A stretch of 64,000 nt of DNA from Salminus brasiliensis (GCF_030463535.1 NC_132896.1:32231680-32295679); one strand, 5' to 3'; numbered from the stretch's first letter, positions 35,818 to 48,469 are shown. Translations and numbers: made by a program. Notes: generated by a model from the sequence alone, not told the origin.

Positions 35818-36299
35818 TTTTTTTTCAGTTTATCACAGCGTTTGATATTAGAAAAGAACATGAACCAACATGCTAGTCACAGTACAGAAATACAATTTAA
35901 TTTGCTGCGACATAATTTGATACAGAGTATTTTTAGATCCCTCATATTTATTTGTTAATTTGTTAATTTGTTTAAATATACTGATACGGCGAGTTCAGAC
36001 ATGTCTAAAATACTCGAGAAGCACTAATAATAATCACATTACCCCATCTCCTCAAATGAACCCTGCATTTTAAATATAATAGCTGAACGTACCCTAGCAT
36101 TTTTCGGAGAGTACATTGCTAATGTTTATAAGCCCACATTGCTAATGACTAATGACTCACGCTGAGGTAAATGTTACAACAAATGAATAAAACGTCATGG
36201 GTGGTCAAACGCCATGTTGTTTTTATTTAGCACAAAAGGTTACGACAACTAAAAGCTATAGGCTAATTTAGCGGCAATTTTGGAGCTAATGCTAAAGTC
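34304..36299. other. Intergenic, AT-rich, no gene seen
   Basis: Contains an (AT)n microsatellite at about 35,763-35,811. The phrase 'gggctaacttagcagctgtt' is echoed at 36.25 and 36.9 kb, which suggests an old local repeat. No coding or RNA feature supported. Confidence 0.35.
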
Positions 36300-36590
36300 T
36301 CAGGGGCCGTGGTGGCCGGGATATCGATAACAGGGTTGTGGGTTCGATTCCCGGGCTTGGCAAGCTGCCACTGTTGGGCCCTTGAGCAAGGCCCTTTACC
36401 CTCTCTGCTCCCCGGGCGCTGGAGTTGGCTGCCCACCGCTCTGGGTGTGTGTGTGTACTCACTGCCCCTAACACATGTGTGTGTGTGTGTGTGTGAGTGT
36501 GTGTTCTATCACTACCAGATGGGTTAAATGCGGAGGACACATTTTGCTGTACAGTGCACAAATACGTGCACCTTTACCTTTTACAATCTT
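36300..36590 (+). repeat. tRNA-derived SINE, family 4, with (GT)n
   Basis: Begins GGGGCCGTGGTGGCCGGGAT, has a clear B-box GGTTCGATTCCC near 36,341, the body 'cccttgagcaaggcccttta', a (GT)n tract at about 36,477-36,495 and the tail 'gggttaaatgcggaggacac'. A reversed fragment is at 15.7 kb. Confidence 0.7.
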
Positions 36591-37518
36591 CTTCTTCTTT
36601 ATCGGGCAAAACCTCGACCTCATCGATGTCTGTCGGCTTTCTGTGCTTTCTGTGTTGTATGTGCTGTTCGGATGGGGTTAATTCACATGGGGAACAGGGA
36701 CGGTGTCATTTTACCACAAGATATTTATAATATTTATAATATTTATGACTGACTTTCACAGGATAAGGAACCTATCCAGGAGTACGTTGGAATTATTCCC
36801 ACAGTCTGTTTTTATGGCTAATAAAAGTCTGATATGGCAGTTTCAGACACGGCTAAAATAGCTGAGAAACACTGAGGGGAACAGCGCTTAGCCAAGGCAA
36901 CTAACGTAGCAGCTGTTTATGAGCAAACGCTTCTTCTTTTCAGTTAATCACAGCGTTTAACATTAGAAAAGAAAAACCTTATTTTAAATAAAAAGTGTTT
37001 TTGTGTAACACACTCATCACAAGCTAACACACTAACCAACATGCTAACATCACAACACGGTAATACAATTTAATTTGCTGCAATATAATTTAATACACAG
37101 TATTTTTACATCCCTCATATTTATTTGTTCATTTTTATAACTTGTAATTTAACAAAACTGAATAAATGAATATTTGACGGCGACTATGACGAGCACCGAT
37201 TTGCCCACATGGACGGATTTTTGGATTGTTACTGTACAGAATACTCAGAGGCAAAATCTCTTCATCAGCTCGATCTTCAACAGGTCATACGAGAGTCATT
37301 GTGCAGACGGGCCTGCACGCTTCAGCTTAATCCGTCCAAACCACAAGATTCACTGGCAGTGGAAATGGAGCCAGGGGTGGAGGCCCAGTGAATTCAGTGG
37401 TTTATAAAGTGAGTCAAATGCAAGTCATGGTGTCCCTCGAGCCTGTATGCTGCAATGTGGCAAGAAGAAGAATGTTGAGACATACGTTGAGGCATGGTCT
37501 TGAGACACTAGTAAGCAA

Positions 37519-37549
<31 letters not shown>

Positions 37550-37620
37550 CTGACTGTGTGTGTGTGTGTGTAAGATAAGAGTTTTTTTCCTAAATTACTT
37601 GTGGAAACTCTGTGTTTGTT
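36591..37620. other. Intergenic with a (GT)n tract
   Basis: (GT)n with one interruption at about 37,519-37,572, immediately before the tandem duplication. Otherwise nothing supported; the open frames at 37.2-37.6 kb have no motif. Confidence 0.35.
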
Positions 37621-39161
37621 TTGTGGGGCTAACCACTTAAACTAACCCAAGGGTCCCATGGCCCAGGGATACACAGTGCTGTGTATCATTTTTACATTGT
37701 TACTGAGGTTGCGGTTGTACTAATATTTAAATATACATAGAGAAAATAACATATAGGCTTTAACAAATAACAAATCACAGTAATATAATGTTTTAGTCTC
37801 CTGACCAATCACAAGCCTAGATGAGATCTGTGGGGGTTTGAATGAATCGCGACAATTATAAGAACTTCAAATGAAATGAACGCAGACTAAGAAATTTCTG
37901 ACAAAATTATATATACATTATAAAAAATAATATATATATATAAAAAATAATAATATATCATTATAATATATAATAATAATATATATATATATACTGCCTC
38001 CTACACTAAAAACATATGAAACCATGTTGTGCTGCCTCAGCATGTTGTTATACTAGGGTTTTATGTTTAATAATATATTATATACTATTTAGTAATATAT
38101 GTTTTGGTCTTGTTTGTCATTGAAATATACAGTATATGTATTATAATATATGTATTACAAGCATTGTAAAGAGACCCTGGGATTGTAAAAGACAATATAT
38201 TATTCTTATTATCATTATTATTAATATGTTATTATTATATCAATCATGTAATAAAATGTGGTTATTTGAAATCGTATTTGTCACCTAGTAAATAAGTAAT
38301 ATCATGAAATACTAAAACTGCTATATACAGCACTGTAATGGTACCAGTGGAGGAACCTATTGGACCTTCTATGTTTTCAGAGGAGGCCTAATGATTTCTG
38401 AAAACTAAGGAAATGTTTCAGGGCCAGAATTGCAGTAATGCACTTGTTTCATCATGAGGTTTAGTTTGGAAGGAAATGGGTGAAACCGATGAAAATCGTC
38501 CGTTCAAGATTATGTTGTTTGTGGTATCTGAGTAGAAACAATCAGTCCAGCTCTTCAATTGGTTATTCCTTCAGGGGTTAGAATGAAAGCCTCGCGGAAC
38601 AGATCTTGTCTCTGCTGAAATAAATAAATAAATGAAATAAAACTAATTAAAATCATTACTCAAGACCTTCCAGACGTTAGATTGAGCGGTGGCCTGTGAG
38701 CGGTAGCCTAACCAGGGTTTAGTCAGTTGCTAGAATTGGAAATCAGCAGTGGCGGTTCTGTGCCAGAGACACTGTTAAGCTGATAGGTGCAAGGTTGTAC
38801 ATATGTATATGTGTATATATGCTAACTCTAGACTGGGCCACGTGTTAAAAAAATATTAGATCATAATATTTACACCTTATTCAGTGAAACAGTAGCTGGT
38901 ACTGTAAATCACAATACGATAAAATATTGCCACATTGACCATCCCTATGCTAACATATGTGCTATAAGCTTCCAATAAAACAATGAATGTCTTTGCCAAG
39001 CCTGAAATATCCATGTTTAATATAAACACCCAAAAAATCAGAAGTATCAGCATCAGAAACTCAGATTTTAGACAGTTTAGACAGGACTAGCTCTAATAGT
39101 CACAGTTCACCATTGTGCAGCCCTGGCCTAGTGCTGTCTCTTGCCAGCTCCACCATATTTT
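37621..39161. repeat. 1.54-kb direct tandem duplication, copy 1
   Basis: The segment starting TTGTGGGGCTAACCACTTAA runs for about 1541 bases and is followed at 39,162 by a second copy in the same order and orientation. Only scattered substitutions and one- to few-base indels separate them (for example gaggttgcgg against ggggttgcgg). Content is AT-rich, without a supported gene. Confidence 0.95.
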
Positions 39162-40702
39162 TTGTGGGGCTAACCACTTAAACTAACCCAAGGGTCCCAT
39201 GGCCCAGGGATACACAGTGCTGTGTATCATTTTTACATTGTTACTGGGGTTGCGGTTGTACTAATATTTAAATATACATAGAGAAAATAACATATAGGCT
39301 TTAACAAATAACAAATCACAGTAATATAATGTTTTAGTCTCCTGACCAATCACAAGCCTAGATGAGATCTGTGGGGGTTTGAATGAATCGCAACAATTAT
39401 AAGAACTTCAAATGAAATGAACACAGACTAAGAAATTTCTGACAAAATTATATATACATTATAAAAAATAATATATATATATCAAAAATAATAATATATC
39501 ATTATAATATATAATAATAATATATATATATATATACTGCCTCCTACACTAAAAACATATGAAACCATGTTGTGCTGCCTCAGCATGTTGTTATACTAGG
39601 GTTTTATGTTTAATAATATATTATATACTATTTAGTAATATATGTTTTGGTCTTGTTTGTCATTGAAATATACAGTATATGTATTATAATATATGTATTA
39701 CAAGCATTGTAAAGAGACCCTGGGATTGTAAAAGACAATATATTATTCTTATTATCATTATTATTAATATGTTATTATTATATCAATCATGTAATAAAAT
39801 GTGGTTATTTGAAATTGTATTTGTCACCTAGTAAATAAGTAACATCATGAAATACTAAAACTGCAATATACAGCACTGTAAAGGTACCAGTGGAGGAACC
39901 TATTGGACCTTCTATGTTTTCAGAGGAGGCCTAATGATTTCTGAAAACTAAGGAAATGTTTCAGGGCCAGAATTGCAGTAATGCACTTGTTTCATCATGA
40001 GGTTTAGTTTGGAAGGAAATGGGTGAAACCGATGAAAATCGTCCGTTCAAGATTATGTTGTTTGTGGTATCTGAGTAGAAACAATCAGTCCAGCTCTTTA
40101 ATTGGTTATTCCTTCAGGGGTTGGAATGAAAGCCTCGCGGGACAGATCTTGTCTCTGCTGAAATAAATAAATAAATGAAATAAAACTAATTAAAATCATT
40201 ACTCAAGACCTTCCAGACGTTAGATTGAGCGGTGGCCTGTGAGCGGTAGCCTAACCAGGGTTTAGTCAGTTGCTAGAATTGGAAATCAGCAGTGGCGGTT
40301 CTGTGCCAGAGACACTGTTAAGCTGATAGGTGCAAGGTTGTAAATATGTATATGTGTATATATGCTAACTCTAGACTGGGCCACGTGTTAAAAAAATATT
40401 AGATCATAATATTTACACCTTATTCAGTGAAACAGTAGCTGGTACTGTAAATCACAATACGATAAAATATTGCCACATTGACCATCCCTATGCTAACATA
40501 TGTGCTATAAGCTTCCAATAAAACAATGAATGTCTTTGCCAAGCCTGAAATATCCATGTTTAATATAAACACCCAAAAAATCAGAAGTATCAGCATCAGA
40601 AACTCAGATTTTAGACAGTTTAGACAGGACTAGCTCTAATAGTCACAGTTCACCATTGTGCAGCCCTGGCCTAGTGCTGTCTCTTGCCAGCTCCACCATA
40701 TT
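39162..40702. repeat. 1.54-kb direct tandem duplication, copy 2
   Basis: Second copy, ending with 'tgccagctccaccatattta' and then leaving the shared sequence into a CT-rich stretch. The near identity implies a very recent duplication, active gene conversion, or an assembly artefact from two haplotypes. Confidence 0.95.
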
Positions 40703-41389
40703 TATCTCTCTCTCTGTCTCTCTGTCAGTCTCTCTCACTTTAACTCTCGCCCTCTTTTTTCTCTACTCTTTTTATCTACTCTCATTTGACATACAACCCA
40801 GTTCAGCGCCTCTGGAGAGTGCAAATAGCCTGGTGAGAATTTAATAACGTGATAAAGATACACAAGTGTCCAGCCCAGTCCACAGTGAGGTCACTGTGGA
40901 GGCATCTGTTGGCAGACCCATGTAGGCCATCAGGGGAGGTGGTGTCATAGCTATTTATTCTGCAGTTAACAGTGGCTAAGAAACAAGCTGCAATGTCAGT
41001 GCCTGGGGAGGGAGACTGACGAGGCTAGAGACAGTCTGATGCAGACAGAGTTGAGAGCCCCTGTCTATGTGGTTGCATTTGGTTGAGCAGTTTGGTGGTA
41101 AAAGGTCCACAACAGTGGTGGGAATAGAAACCGGGGGACAAATATAGCCATTTTATTGACTATTCTGAACGAGGATTGGACACTTCTAGAGTAAAGGAAA
41201 AATAAATTAATTAATAAATAAATTAATAATTTAAAAAGTTGTCTTATCTTAGTTTTATGACAGTAATGGTGATTTTTTTAATTAAAGCAAGTCATTAGAT
41301 AATACACAGATGCCACCAATTAAGTTTTAGTTGGTTAGGAAATAATACACCAGGCCAGACAATATATTAAGCCCACAAAATATTATATT
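40703..41389. other. Intergenic, nothing recognised
   Basis: CT-rich start (about 40,704-40,740), then single-copy-looking DNA. No gene supported. Confidence 0.3.
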
Positions 41390-41695
41390 GATACCACAAG
41401 ATAATATATTGGGGACATTATATAACATATTAACACTAGAAAATAATATATTGAGGCCATAAAATAATATATTGAGGCCATAAAATAATATATTAAGACC
41501 AAAATATTATTTTTGAGGCCACAAGGTAATATATTGGAGACATAAAATAATATATTAAGGCCACAAAGTAAGATATTGAGGCCAGAAATTAATATGTTGA
41601 GACAATAAAATAATATATTGAGGCCTTGAGATAATATATTGAGGCCAGAAAATTATATACAGGGCAGGAGATTATATATTAAGTAAATTAAGTAA
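41390..41695. repeat. Minisatellite, about 20-22-bp unit 'ataatatattgaggccacaa'
   Basis: AATATATTGAGGCCATAAAAT-type units repeat about a dozen times with substitutions (gaggcc / aagacc / ggagac). Spacing is 20-23 bases. AT-rich and non-coding. Confidence 0.85.
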
Positions 41696-44600
41696 ATATT
41701 ATATTATCAAGTGGCTTCAATGTACTATTTTGTGGCCTCAGTATATTATCAGTGTATTATCACATTATTTTTCCATATTATATGATCTCATTAAAAACCT
41801 CTGTGTCAATTTAGGGCCTCTGCAAATCACACAGTGTACAAATGCAATGTCAGGAGCATCACATGGAGGGCTTTATCTGCTCTCTGTTTCAGGCCCGTCT
41901 GTGTTGTAAATAGTGAAAGTGGATTTGGCTGTGACCTGACAGGAATCTTTTTTTTTTTTGAGTCACAGTGACAGTGTCAGCAGCTCATTAATCAAGCGTC
42001 CTATCTCACCAGGATGGTGACAGAGTGTAGCTCTGGACTGGAGCCACCTGGCCACTGCTGAGTGCTGCGGACATTCGCTCTATTAAACAGGTGATCGCCT
42101 CATCCTCTTAACCTCAGCGCAGGTCAGTTCAACTGACCTCGGGTCAGACAGGCTCGCCCTCACTCATGCACTCAGGCAGATGGACTGCTTGTGGAACGGG
42201 GCTGGCCAACAAGGCTCAGGCCTAAAAGTTGATGAGTTTTTCAACTGTCGGAGTGCGCACTTCCACGCCACAGTGGAAATGGCCCCCATTGTTAAGTGTG
42301 GAAAAGGAAGCACCTTTGCACAGCAACGACAACAACAACAGCAGCCACACGGCTTTCGGTAAGACGCTGCTCTCTTACTGGCACATATTAAACCTTACTC
42401 AGCTGAGTCATCTTACACAACCCACAGCTACAATCAGGGCGATTTCACGAGAGGCGAAATCCCACCACCTCTCGTTTGGACTGGCCTCTTCACAGCTTCC
42501 CTCTCTGTGGGATTCTGCCTACTGTGCACCATATGGAATAAGACAGCTGCGAATGAGGCTTTACATATTGAATGGCTTACTAATGAGCCAAAACCCAGAC
42601 CTCTATATCTTTAGCCCAGATGTGCATGTGGCACAATTGCCTGGATGGGTAAAATCATTGAGGCTAGTGGTTGACCACTCAATCCTTAGTCAGTTTGGGG
42701 AAGTAACCACAGGATATCCGGTGAAATAACAAGCATGTGTGCCAACATTAACAAATTCACTACAGTTCAGGGTGTAAAACTAAAGCCTAATTATGACTAA
42801 ACCAGACCTTATAAATCAAAAAGGCCTGTATGTGGGACCCTACTTCAATTCCTTCCCCTTAAATGACCTTAAAGTCGCATATTTGTTTCATAGCACTGAA
42901 TAATTAATAGTGTTTACTGAAATATAGACTTTAAAAATAGGGCCTTGGGTTCAAGGGACTAATCTACATGCCAATAAGCACTTTATTTGAAGACCCCAGA
43001 ACTAAACAGCTGCTGTCCAATCCAACATGGAGTCCTTAAGCTATCCTTTAATAATAATAATAATAATAATACATGTGCTAACAATAAATAGAGGACAACA
43101 CAAGACCCTATGAGCCTAGAAACCCTTGATTGACATCAAAAACACTGAAATCCCTGCAATTTTCCAGTCCTCAAGCAACTAACATGGCCCCGAGATAGAC
43201 CCTTGAGGCACCCCCTTTCCCATCCCCCAGAGCAAGCAGCACTCAGTGGCCTTACTGTGGCTAAACGAAGGGTTAGAAAGGAGTGGGAATGTGGAAATGG
43301 TCTCTGGCGTGTGTGGGCGGCCACAGTATGCATGCCATTGTGCCGCTGCTTCAGTAGTCAGATCCTTTGACGGTGGCCTCAACAGGCTCTGTGGCCTTTC
43401 ATCTTACCTTTCATCTCCCAACGTGGCCTCTCATAAGCTTTCGTCACTCCGTGAGGTTACAGACGAGGAAGTGGTGGCGTTGTAAAAGGATGCTTGACCA
43501 GCGTGGTGCTGGAGTTATGGCCGGCACGCTCGCTCTCGCTTTTGAACGAGAGGCTGAAGAATCAGTTGTAATGAAGACAGTAAAACCTGGTTAGCTGACT
43601 CAGTTTACACGGCTTACGTGATTTTCGAGTCACTCCAGTTGCCATAACGTCTTTGTTTTCGCTCTGAGGGCTGTTTTTTGTGGTCTTGGTTGCGAACTGA
43701 AATAAGGTCAACTTATAGGAACCAAGAGAGCTGCTTTCCGCACAAGCATCTGGGCCGACTAATTTGGCTGCTCAGTGTGGTCATTTGAAGTGGTCTGCGT
43801 GGGCACGTCTTTGTGGAAGTGGACAGCACATGGTCAGGATACAGGTGCACACTGTGGGAAAAGAGAACGGTGGGGTTGAGTCTGAAGGCAGGAGGCAGGA
43901 GGCAGGATAGACCAATGTTTGTCTTCTTGTATCAAAGCTGGGGAGACAACTTTGTGTTATCATTCACTGTCCTGCTTTTCTAAAATCTGGCTAAAATGGG
44001 AAACCAGACTCAGCTGCCTACATGCGGAAGTGAGTCACGGAACTATGTTGGGCTGAAACATGAACAGATTTAGCTGTTTTAATAACACAGGTCGTCGCCA
44101 TCATGCCACCAAATCTCGTCTCCAAAACGTGAACTTTACAGGAGAGGGCAAGAATCTTCTATACTTTCCATGGAAACCAATGTAAAAAGACTGTATTTCC
44201 AGTCATTTCAGGTCATTTCCAGTGGTCTATTCATTATGGGATTGGGACACAATGTACAAACAACTGGCAGATTCATATTATGTCAAAAAGTGAAAAACAG
44301 CAAAAATGGAGGTACAAACATTTTGCAACAGTGACGAAATCCAAACATAATGGCACTAATGGGACAGAACCAAACCCAAATAGTAAAGTTCTAACAGTAC
44401 GTGTTCACCAATGTGCTAAACTCTAAGTAAAGCCATAAGGGCTTCTTTAGACTCACTACTATCAGCAGTGAAATCCATTTTTTTAAAGGCTCTTAAAAGA
44501 ACCATCTGTTAGAGGTTTGGCTTGTATATAAAGAACCATGTAACCCCCTCAAAGGACTGGCTCAATTCAATAAAGTGTTCCCATCCAGTCAACGTCTCAA

Positions 44601-44939
44601 TGCCAAAGCCTCAGATCTCCAAAATGGAAAAAGCCTCTTAATGTAAGAAGATTTGATTTATTTTAGCCATTCAGAAGAGTTTCTATTGGTCTGTTTACCA
44701 TGAAATTGACGGCATTTGCGAAATTACAGTGTAAAAGACACCTCTGAGATTCCGGTTATGTCAAAAATTGAGTGTAATAGTGACTATATGGAAGATTGTA
44801 CTTGAAGACCTGCGGTTTTAACCCCCTTTTTTCTCCAGGCATGCTGAAATGTTGGTGTAGGTGTATGATGTTTCTGGCGGAGAGCAAATAAACTGAATGA
44901 ACTGAACAAAGACAAGTTCAAGAAGTGACGTATCGTTTC
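41696..44939. other. Intergenic downstream of hbegf, no gene seen
   Basis: About 3.2 kb without a supported gene. A T-run at 41,950, an (ATA)n tract at about 43,051-43,074 and a weak family C-like patch at about 44,470-44,560 are the only structures. Open frames at 42.2-42.7 and 43.2-43.5 kb occur on one or both strands without recognisable motifs. Confidence 0.3.
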
Positions 44940-45753
44940 AAGCAGTACATTTGTTTTATTTCACATTACATAAATCAATGTCCTACATTGTACAGTGAGA
45001 ACGCATAACTGGCCAAGTGGTGTATGTCCTCATTTTTCAAAACATACAACGCTTATTCATTCGTGAATATTCCTATGTATGTTTACAATACCATTGTGGG
45101 TTTATTTAACACTGTATGTAGAAATGCTTAAATTTTTAGGTTGTAGTTCATGACTCTTCCTCTTATGACACATAGCCAGGTTTGGACAATTTTGGTACAA
45201 ATTGGAAATAAATATTAATAATATAAATAAATAAATTACAAGGACAATATTTACACATATACAAAGTTGACTAAAACATATAATATAAAAATATCACAAT
45301 AAATATCCCAACTTAGACTGCAGTGCCGAATTTTCAATCAGCGCACGGACACCACTGGTGACCACGCTCCAAAACGGCCAGTTTGTTGATGTTATTGTTG
45401 TTGTTGTTGTTTTTTCAGTGCTTTACAGAGATCCACTGAGCCAATCACAGTTCGTTCTTGGAGAGTCTACGACCTCTCTAGATTCTGTACCCCAACATGC
45501 CAGTGGACCGTATGCAGGAATACTCTCTCAAGGCGAGAGTACACAGCTCTTCTTTTCCCACTCAGGCCTTTCTTTTTTTTGTAGCCCTTCTGGGGAGGTA
45601 GAAACTTCCGCATGGTCTTTCTGAAATAAAGCAGACATGGAGAAAACAGAAGGTCAAGTAAGCGCACAGAACACCCTGGCTAACCATGACCACATATGGG
45701 CCGGGACATGGTCTGGTGAGTGTGTGGCGTGTTTGCTCACCATGATCTGCGCC
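44940..45753 (-). other. hbegf: Probable hbegf 3' UTR
   Basis: Follows the hbegf stop codon on the minus strand. Candidate poly(A) signals (AATAAA on the minus strand, TTTATT on the plus strand) occur at 44,955-44,960 and near 45,105. The end is inferred; a 3' UTR intron cannot be excluded. Confidence 0.45.
45222..45238 (-). promoter_or_regulatory. AU-rich element in hbegf 3' UTR
   Basis: On the minus strand this reads TAATTTATTTATTTATA, with overlapping ATTTA pentamers and a TTATTTATT core. Such elements shorten mRNA half-life in growth-factor and immediate-early transcripts. Its function here is inferred from sequence and position only. Confidence 0.5.
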
Positions 45754-48001
45754 TTAGTGGTGTGGGGATACCTCAAGTTTAATCTTTTCCTCGTTCTCCA
45801 CGTCGTACGTGCCTCGCTTGTGAAATCTGCGGAGATGACAAAGAGATGTTAACCACCCTGAAACCGCAGGGGCAGTTATTACTCAGGGATAGTTCAGGTA
45901 CTACTCAGGAGGTATTATGCGATTTCTTAGGAGGCCTTCTCACATTATAGCAGCCTGGAGAAGCTGAGGAACTGACCTGAGAGCCAAAAGGAGGCCGATG
46001 ATGGTGAGACAGAGTGAGGACAGGACCACGGCCACTACGGCGAGCGCCGTCGTGCGATTGTAACCTCCCTCGCGGGTCCATACGGGCAGGGAGAAGGAGT
46101 GACATCTCTCCCCTGAGTAACCTGGGTTACATCTGCACAGAAGGGACATTGTCTCAGGTCAGGCTCTGAACAATTTTAAGAACGTCTAAGTTCTAACCTT
46201 CTACGTTTAAAGACAAACTGACCAATGAAATGGTCCAAAATGGTCCTCAGGACATCCCACTTACATGCATGAAGGGCCGATCTTCCTCAGGTACTGGCAC
46301 GTTCCATGGATGCAGAAGTCCTTATATTTCTTCAGGCACGGATTCCTTTTCTTGCCTTTTCCCTTCTTCTGGCCTTTCCCTTTCTTCTCGTTACTTTCAT
46401 CCTCCTTCTTGTTCAGGACTGCGCTCGGGTTTTTAGGTTTGCTTGAAAAAGCCACTGCAGAGAAATAAAGGACAACACCATTGAGTAATCCTTCAGCCCC
46501 CTTCAGCCCTCTCCCCTTTCTCAAGTCTCCTAATTATCATAATCACTATTCTTTTATTATTATTATCTGTAAAATTACCTCGGGGCGTCTCCTCATCTCC
46601 CGACAACTCATATTCGTCCACGTCGTCATCGTAGTAATACTCCTCGCCCTCCTCCAGTGTGTAATCCACATGCTTGCTGTCTTCGATGGGTCTTTTCTCG
46701 TTCTGCGCCTCAGGCGTCCGTAACAGGTGAATCACAGTTACTTGTGCAGGTTTCTCGCTCTCATACCTGTCGATGGACGCGCCGCTCACCAGCGTGAAGG
46801 CCACTGAGGGGACAAGAGACGGGTCAAAACTGAGTCTATCTGATCTGAGTTCAGCTCTGATGGTTTATAGGTGTCACAAATCAGCAGTCTGGTCAGCACT
46901 GCAGGGAACGGTGTATAACTGTGGTTATGTGTAGGGGTGCACCAACAGGGGAATTTTGGGTGGATGTCTGGTATCTGATATTTTTTCACATACATCTGCT
47001 TAAACTGATACTTAATATTTATACATTTTATCAGAATGGGTCAAACTCAACAGGATAAGCCGGGAAAAATGACAATGGGAAAAATCACATCCTTTAAATC
47101 TGCTCATCTTTCACATATTTTCAATTTTATAATGAACAGACCAATAAAAATGCTCCCAAATGACTTGGATTAAAATCTTTTAAAAGTATGTTTTTTTTTG
47201 TAAAATTGCCATTTTACCACGTTGGAGAAGCAAGGTCTCTGTAACACAGGGGTGAAATTGTCATTGATTGAGAATTTGAGAACAGCAGCTTAAGCATTCT
47301 GCTCTCCCAGAGAACAATACATATATTTTCCTACCTTAAAATGATTCAAAATGATATTCATGTATAAAATATACGCCTAATGTAAACATTTATCTGATTA
47401 TTATATACCTGCAATGTATCAGACACCTTCTATTGCAAAAGCAGGAAAGTCTGTATGTGCCAGACACAAATGCAGACAGTTTAGTTATGATTATTAATAT
47501 TTAATAAAGTGTTTTCCCCCTTGATAGGTGTTTAAAAGCAGGTGCTATTTAATACTAAAGTCATTTATTATATATAGTGTGAAGGAGCAGCCCTGGAAGG
47601 CACCGGGCCAGATTTTTAAAAAGCTTGCATGCACAGACACTGATCTAATGCATGAACACATGGGTCAAAAATAAACAGATCAGGTTACATAAAGAATATT
47701 CTTAAATAAGCTGCTGACCAGCTGAGGGACATTGTTGCCCTCTAAGAAAAGAGTGTGGCTCCTTTTAGCAGTAAAAGTGTACTGCTGGCTGGAGTGACCT
47801 GGCTGGAGTGACCTGGCTGGAGTGACCTGAGCTCCTATTACTCTCTAACTTTCTCAGTGTGTGTGAAAGTGTCCTTTCACACACACTCAGATACTTGCAC
47901 TTATGAGCTGTATGAGCACTAAGTGCCTACAGGGAGTGTGAGGTGGTGCTGGTCTACTTACCAAGAACCTGGATGAGAAGAACCACTGCAGAAAACTTCA
48001 T
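45754..48001 (-). CDS. hbegf: Heparin-binding EGF-like growth factor precursor (complete, 5 coding exons)
   Basis: Minus-strand join 48001-47962, 46803-46579, 46454-46265, 46132-45977, 45826-45754: 684 bases, 227 residues plus TAA, every junction GT/AG and in phase. Layout: signal peptide about 1-21; acidic propeptide with a Glu/Asp/Tyr-rich stretch (EEGEEYYYDDDVDEYE); Lys/Gly-rich heparin-binding segment 112-125; EGF domain Cys128-Cys162 with six cysteines; juxtamembrane part; membrane helix about 180-203; cytoplasmic tail with YDVENEEKIKLE, nearly the mammalian tail. The KYKDFCIHG and GERCH stretches identify HB-EGF rather than other ligands. It is made as a membrane precursor; shedding releases a ligand for EGFR/ErbB4, and heparan sulfate binding holds it at the cell surface. 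The C3-C4 loop of the EGF domain has nine residues, one fewer than in human. Which teleost duplicate (a or b) it is cannot be told. Confidence 0.96.
46804..47961 (-). other. hbegf intron 1
   Basis: 1158-base phase-1 intron separating the 13-codon first coding exon from the rest. It contains a three-unit 16-bp tandem repeat (ctggctggagtgacct) at about 47,785-47,830 and AT-rich sequence, but no other exon or repeat that I recognise. Confidence 0.7.
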
Positions 48002-48202
48002 TATGTCCAAACTTATTGGAAAAAAAAACAATTAAAAAGAGCAAACGTCCTTTAAATGGTGTAAAACTTCTTTATGAAGGTCGATAGTCCACACAGGCAG
48101 TCCTGACTGTAATCCGGAGATGTTTCCACCCAGCTGGGAGCGAGCAGACAGACAGACAGAGGGAGAGGCGCGACAGAAACCCTTTGCTGGTGGAGAGCAG
48201 GC

Positions 48203-48211
48203 ATTTAAATA
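48203..48211 (-). promoter_or_regulatory. TATA-like box of hbegf
   Basis: On the minus strand the sequence TATTTAAAT lies about 200 bases upstream of the hbegf ATG inside otherwise GC-rich DNA. Transcription would start roughly 25-30 bases downstream, near 48,175-48,180, giving a 5' UTR of about 175 bases. Inferred from motif and distance only. Confidence 0.5.
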
Positions 48212-48283
48212 CAGCCTGACCCACAGGCAAGACACACGCCCACACACATTCACAATAAGAGTCCCTCTGTCTGAGCAGGAGTG

Positions 48284-48379
48284 TGTTAGTGTGTGTGAGT
48301 GTGTGTGAGGGAGTGTGTGTGTGTGTGTGTGTGAGTGTGAGTGTGTGTGTGAGTGTGTGTGTGTGTGTGTGTGAGTGTG

Positions 48380-48419
<40 letters not shown>
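48284..48419. repeat. (GT)n / (GTGA) microsatellite upstream of hbegf
   Basis: About 135 bases of GT dinucleotides interrupted by GA, less than 100 bases upstream of the TATA-like box. Length polymorphism here could influence the promoter; that is speculation. Confidence 0.95.
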
Positions 48420-48420
<1 letters not shown>

Positions 48421-48469
48421 CCTGACAAAAAAAAAAACAAGGCCAACCTACAAGATCAACAAAGTGGTC

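Noticed and set aside
42180..42729. Open frames of 60 and 166 codons as a gene
   Set aside because: Overlapping frames on the same strand without motif similarity; composition fits non-coding DNA with a CAA/CAG-rich patch.
45467..45667. Lys/Arg-rich minus-strand frame as an alternative hbegf C-terminus
   Set aside because: The reading ending at TAA 45,754 reproduces the known HB-EGF tail and length; this frame lies in the 3' UTR and has no acceptor-donor support.
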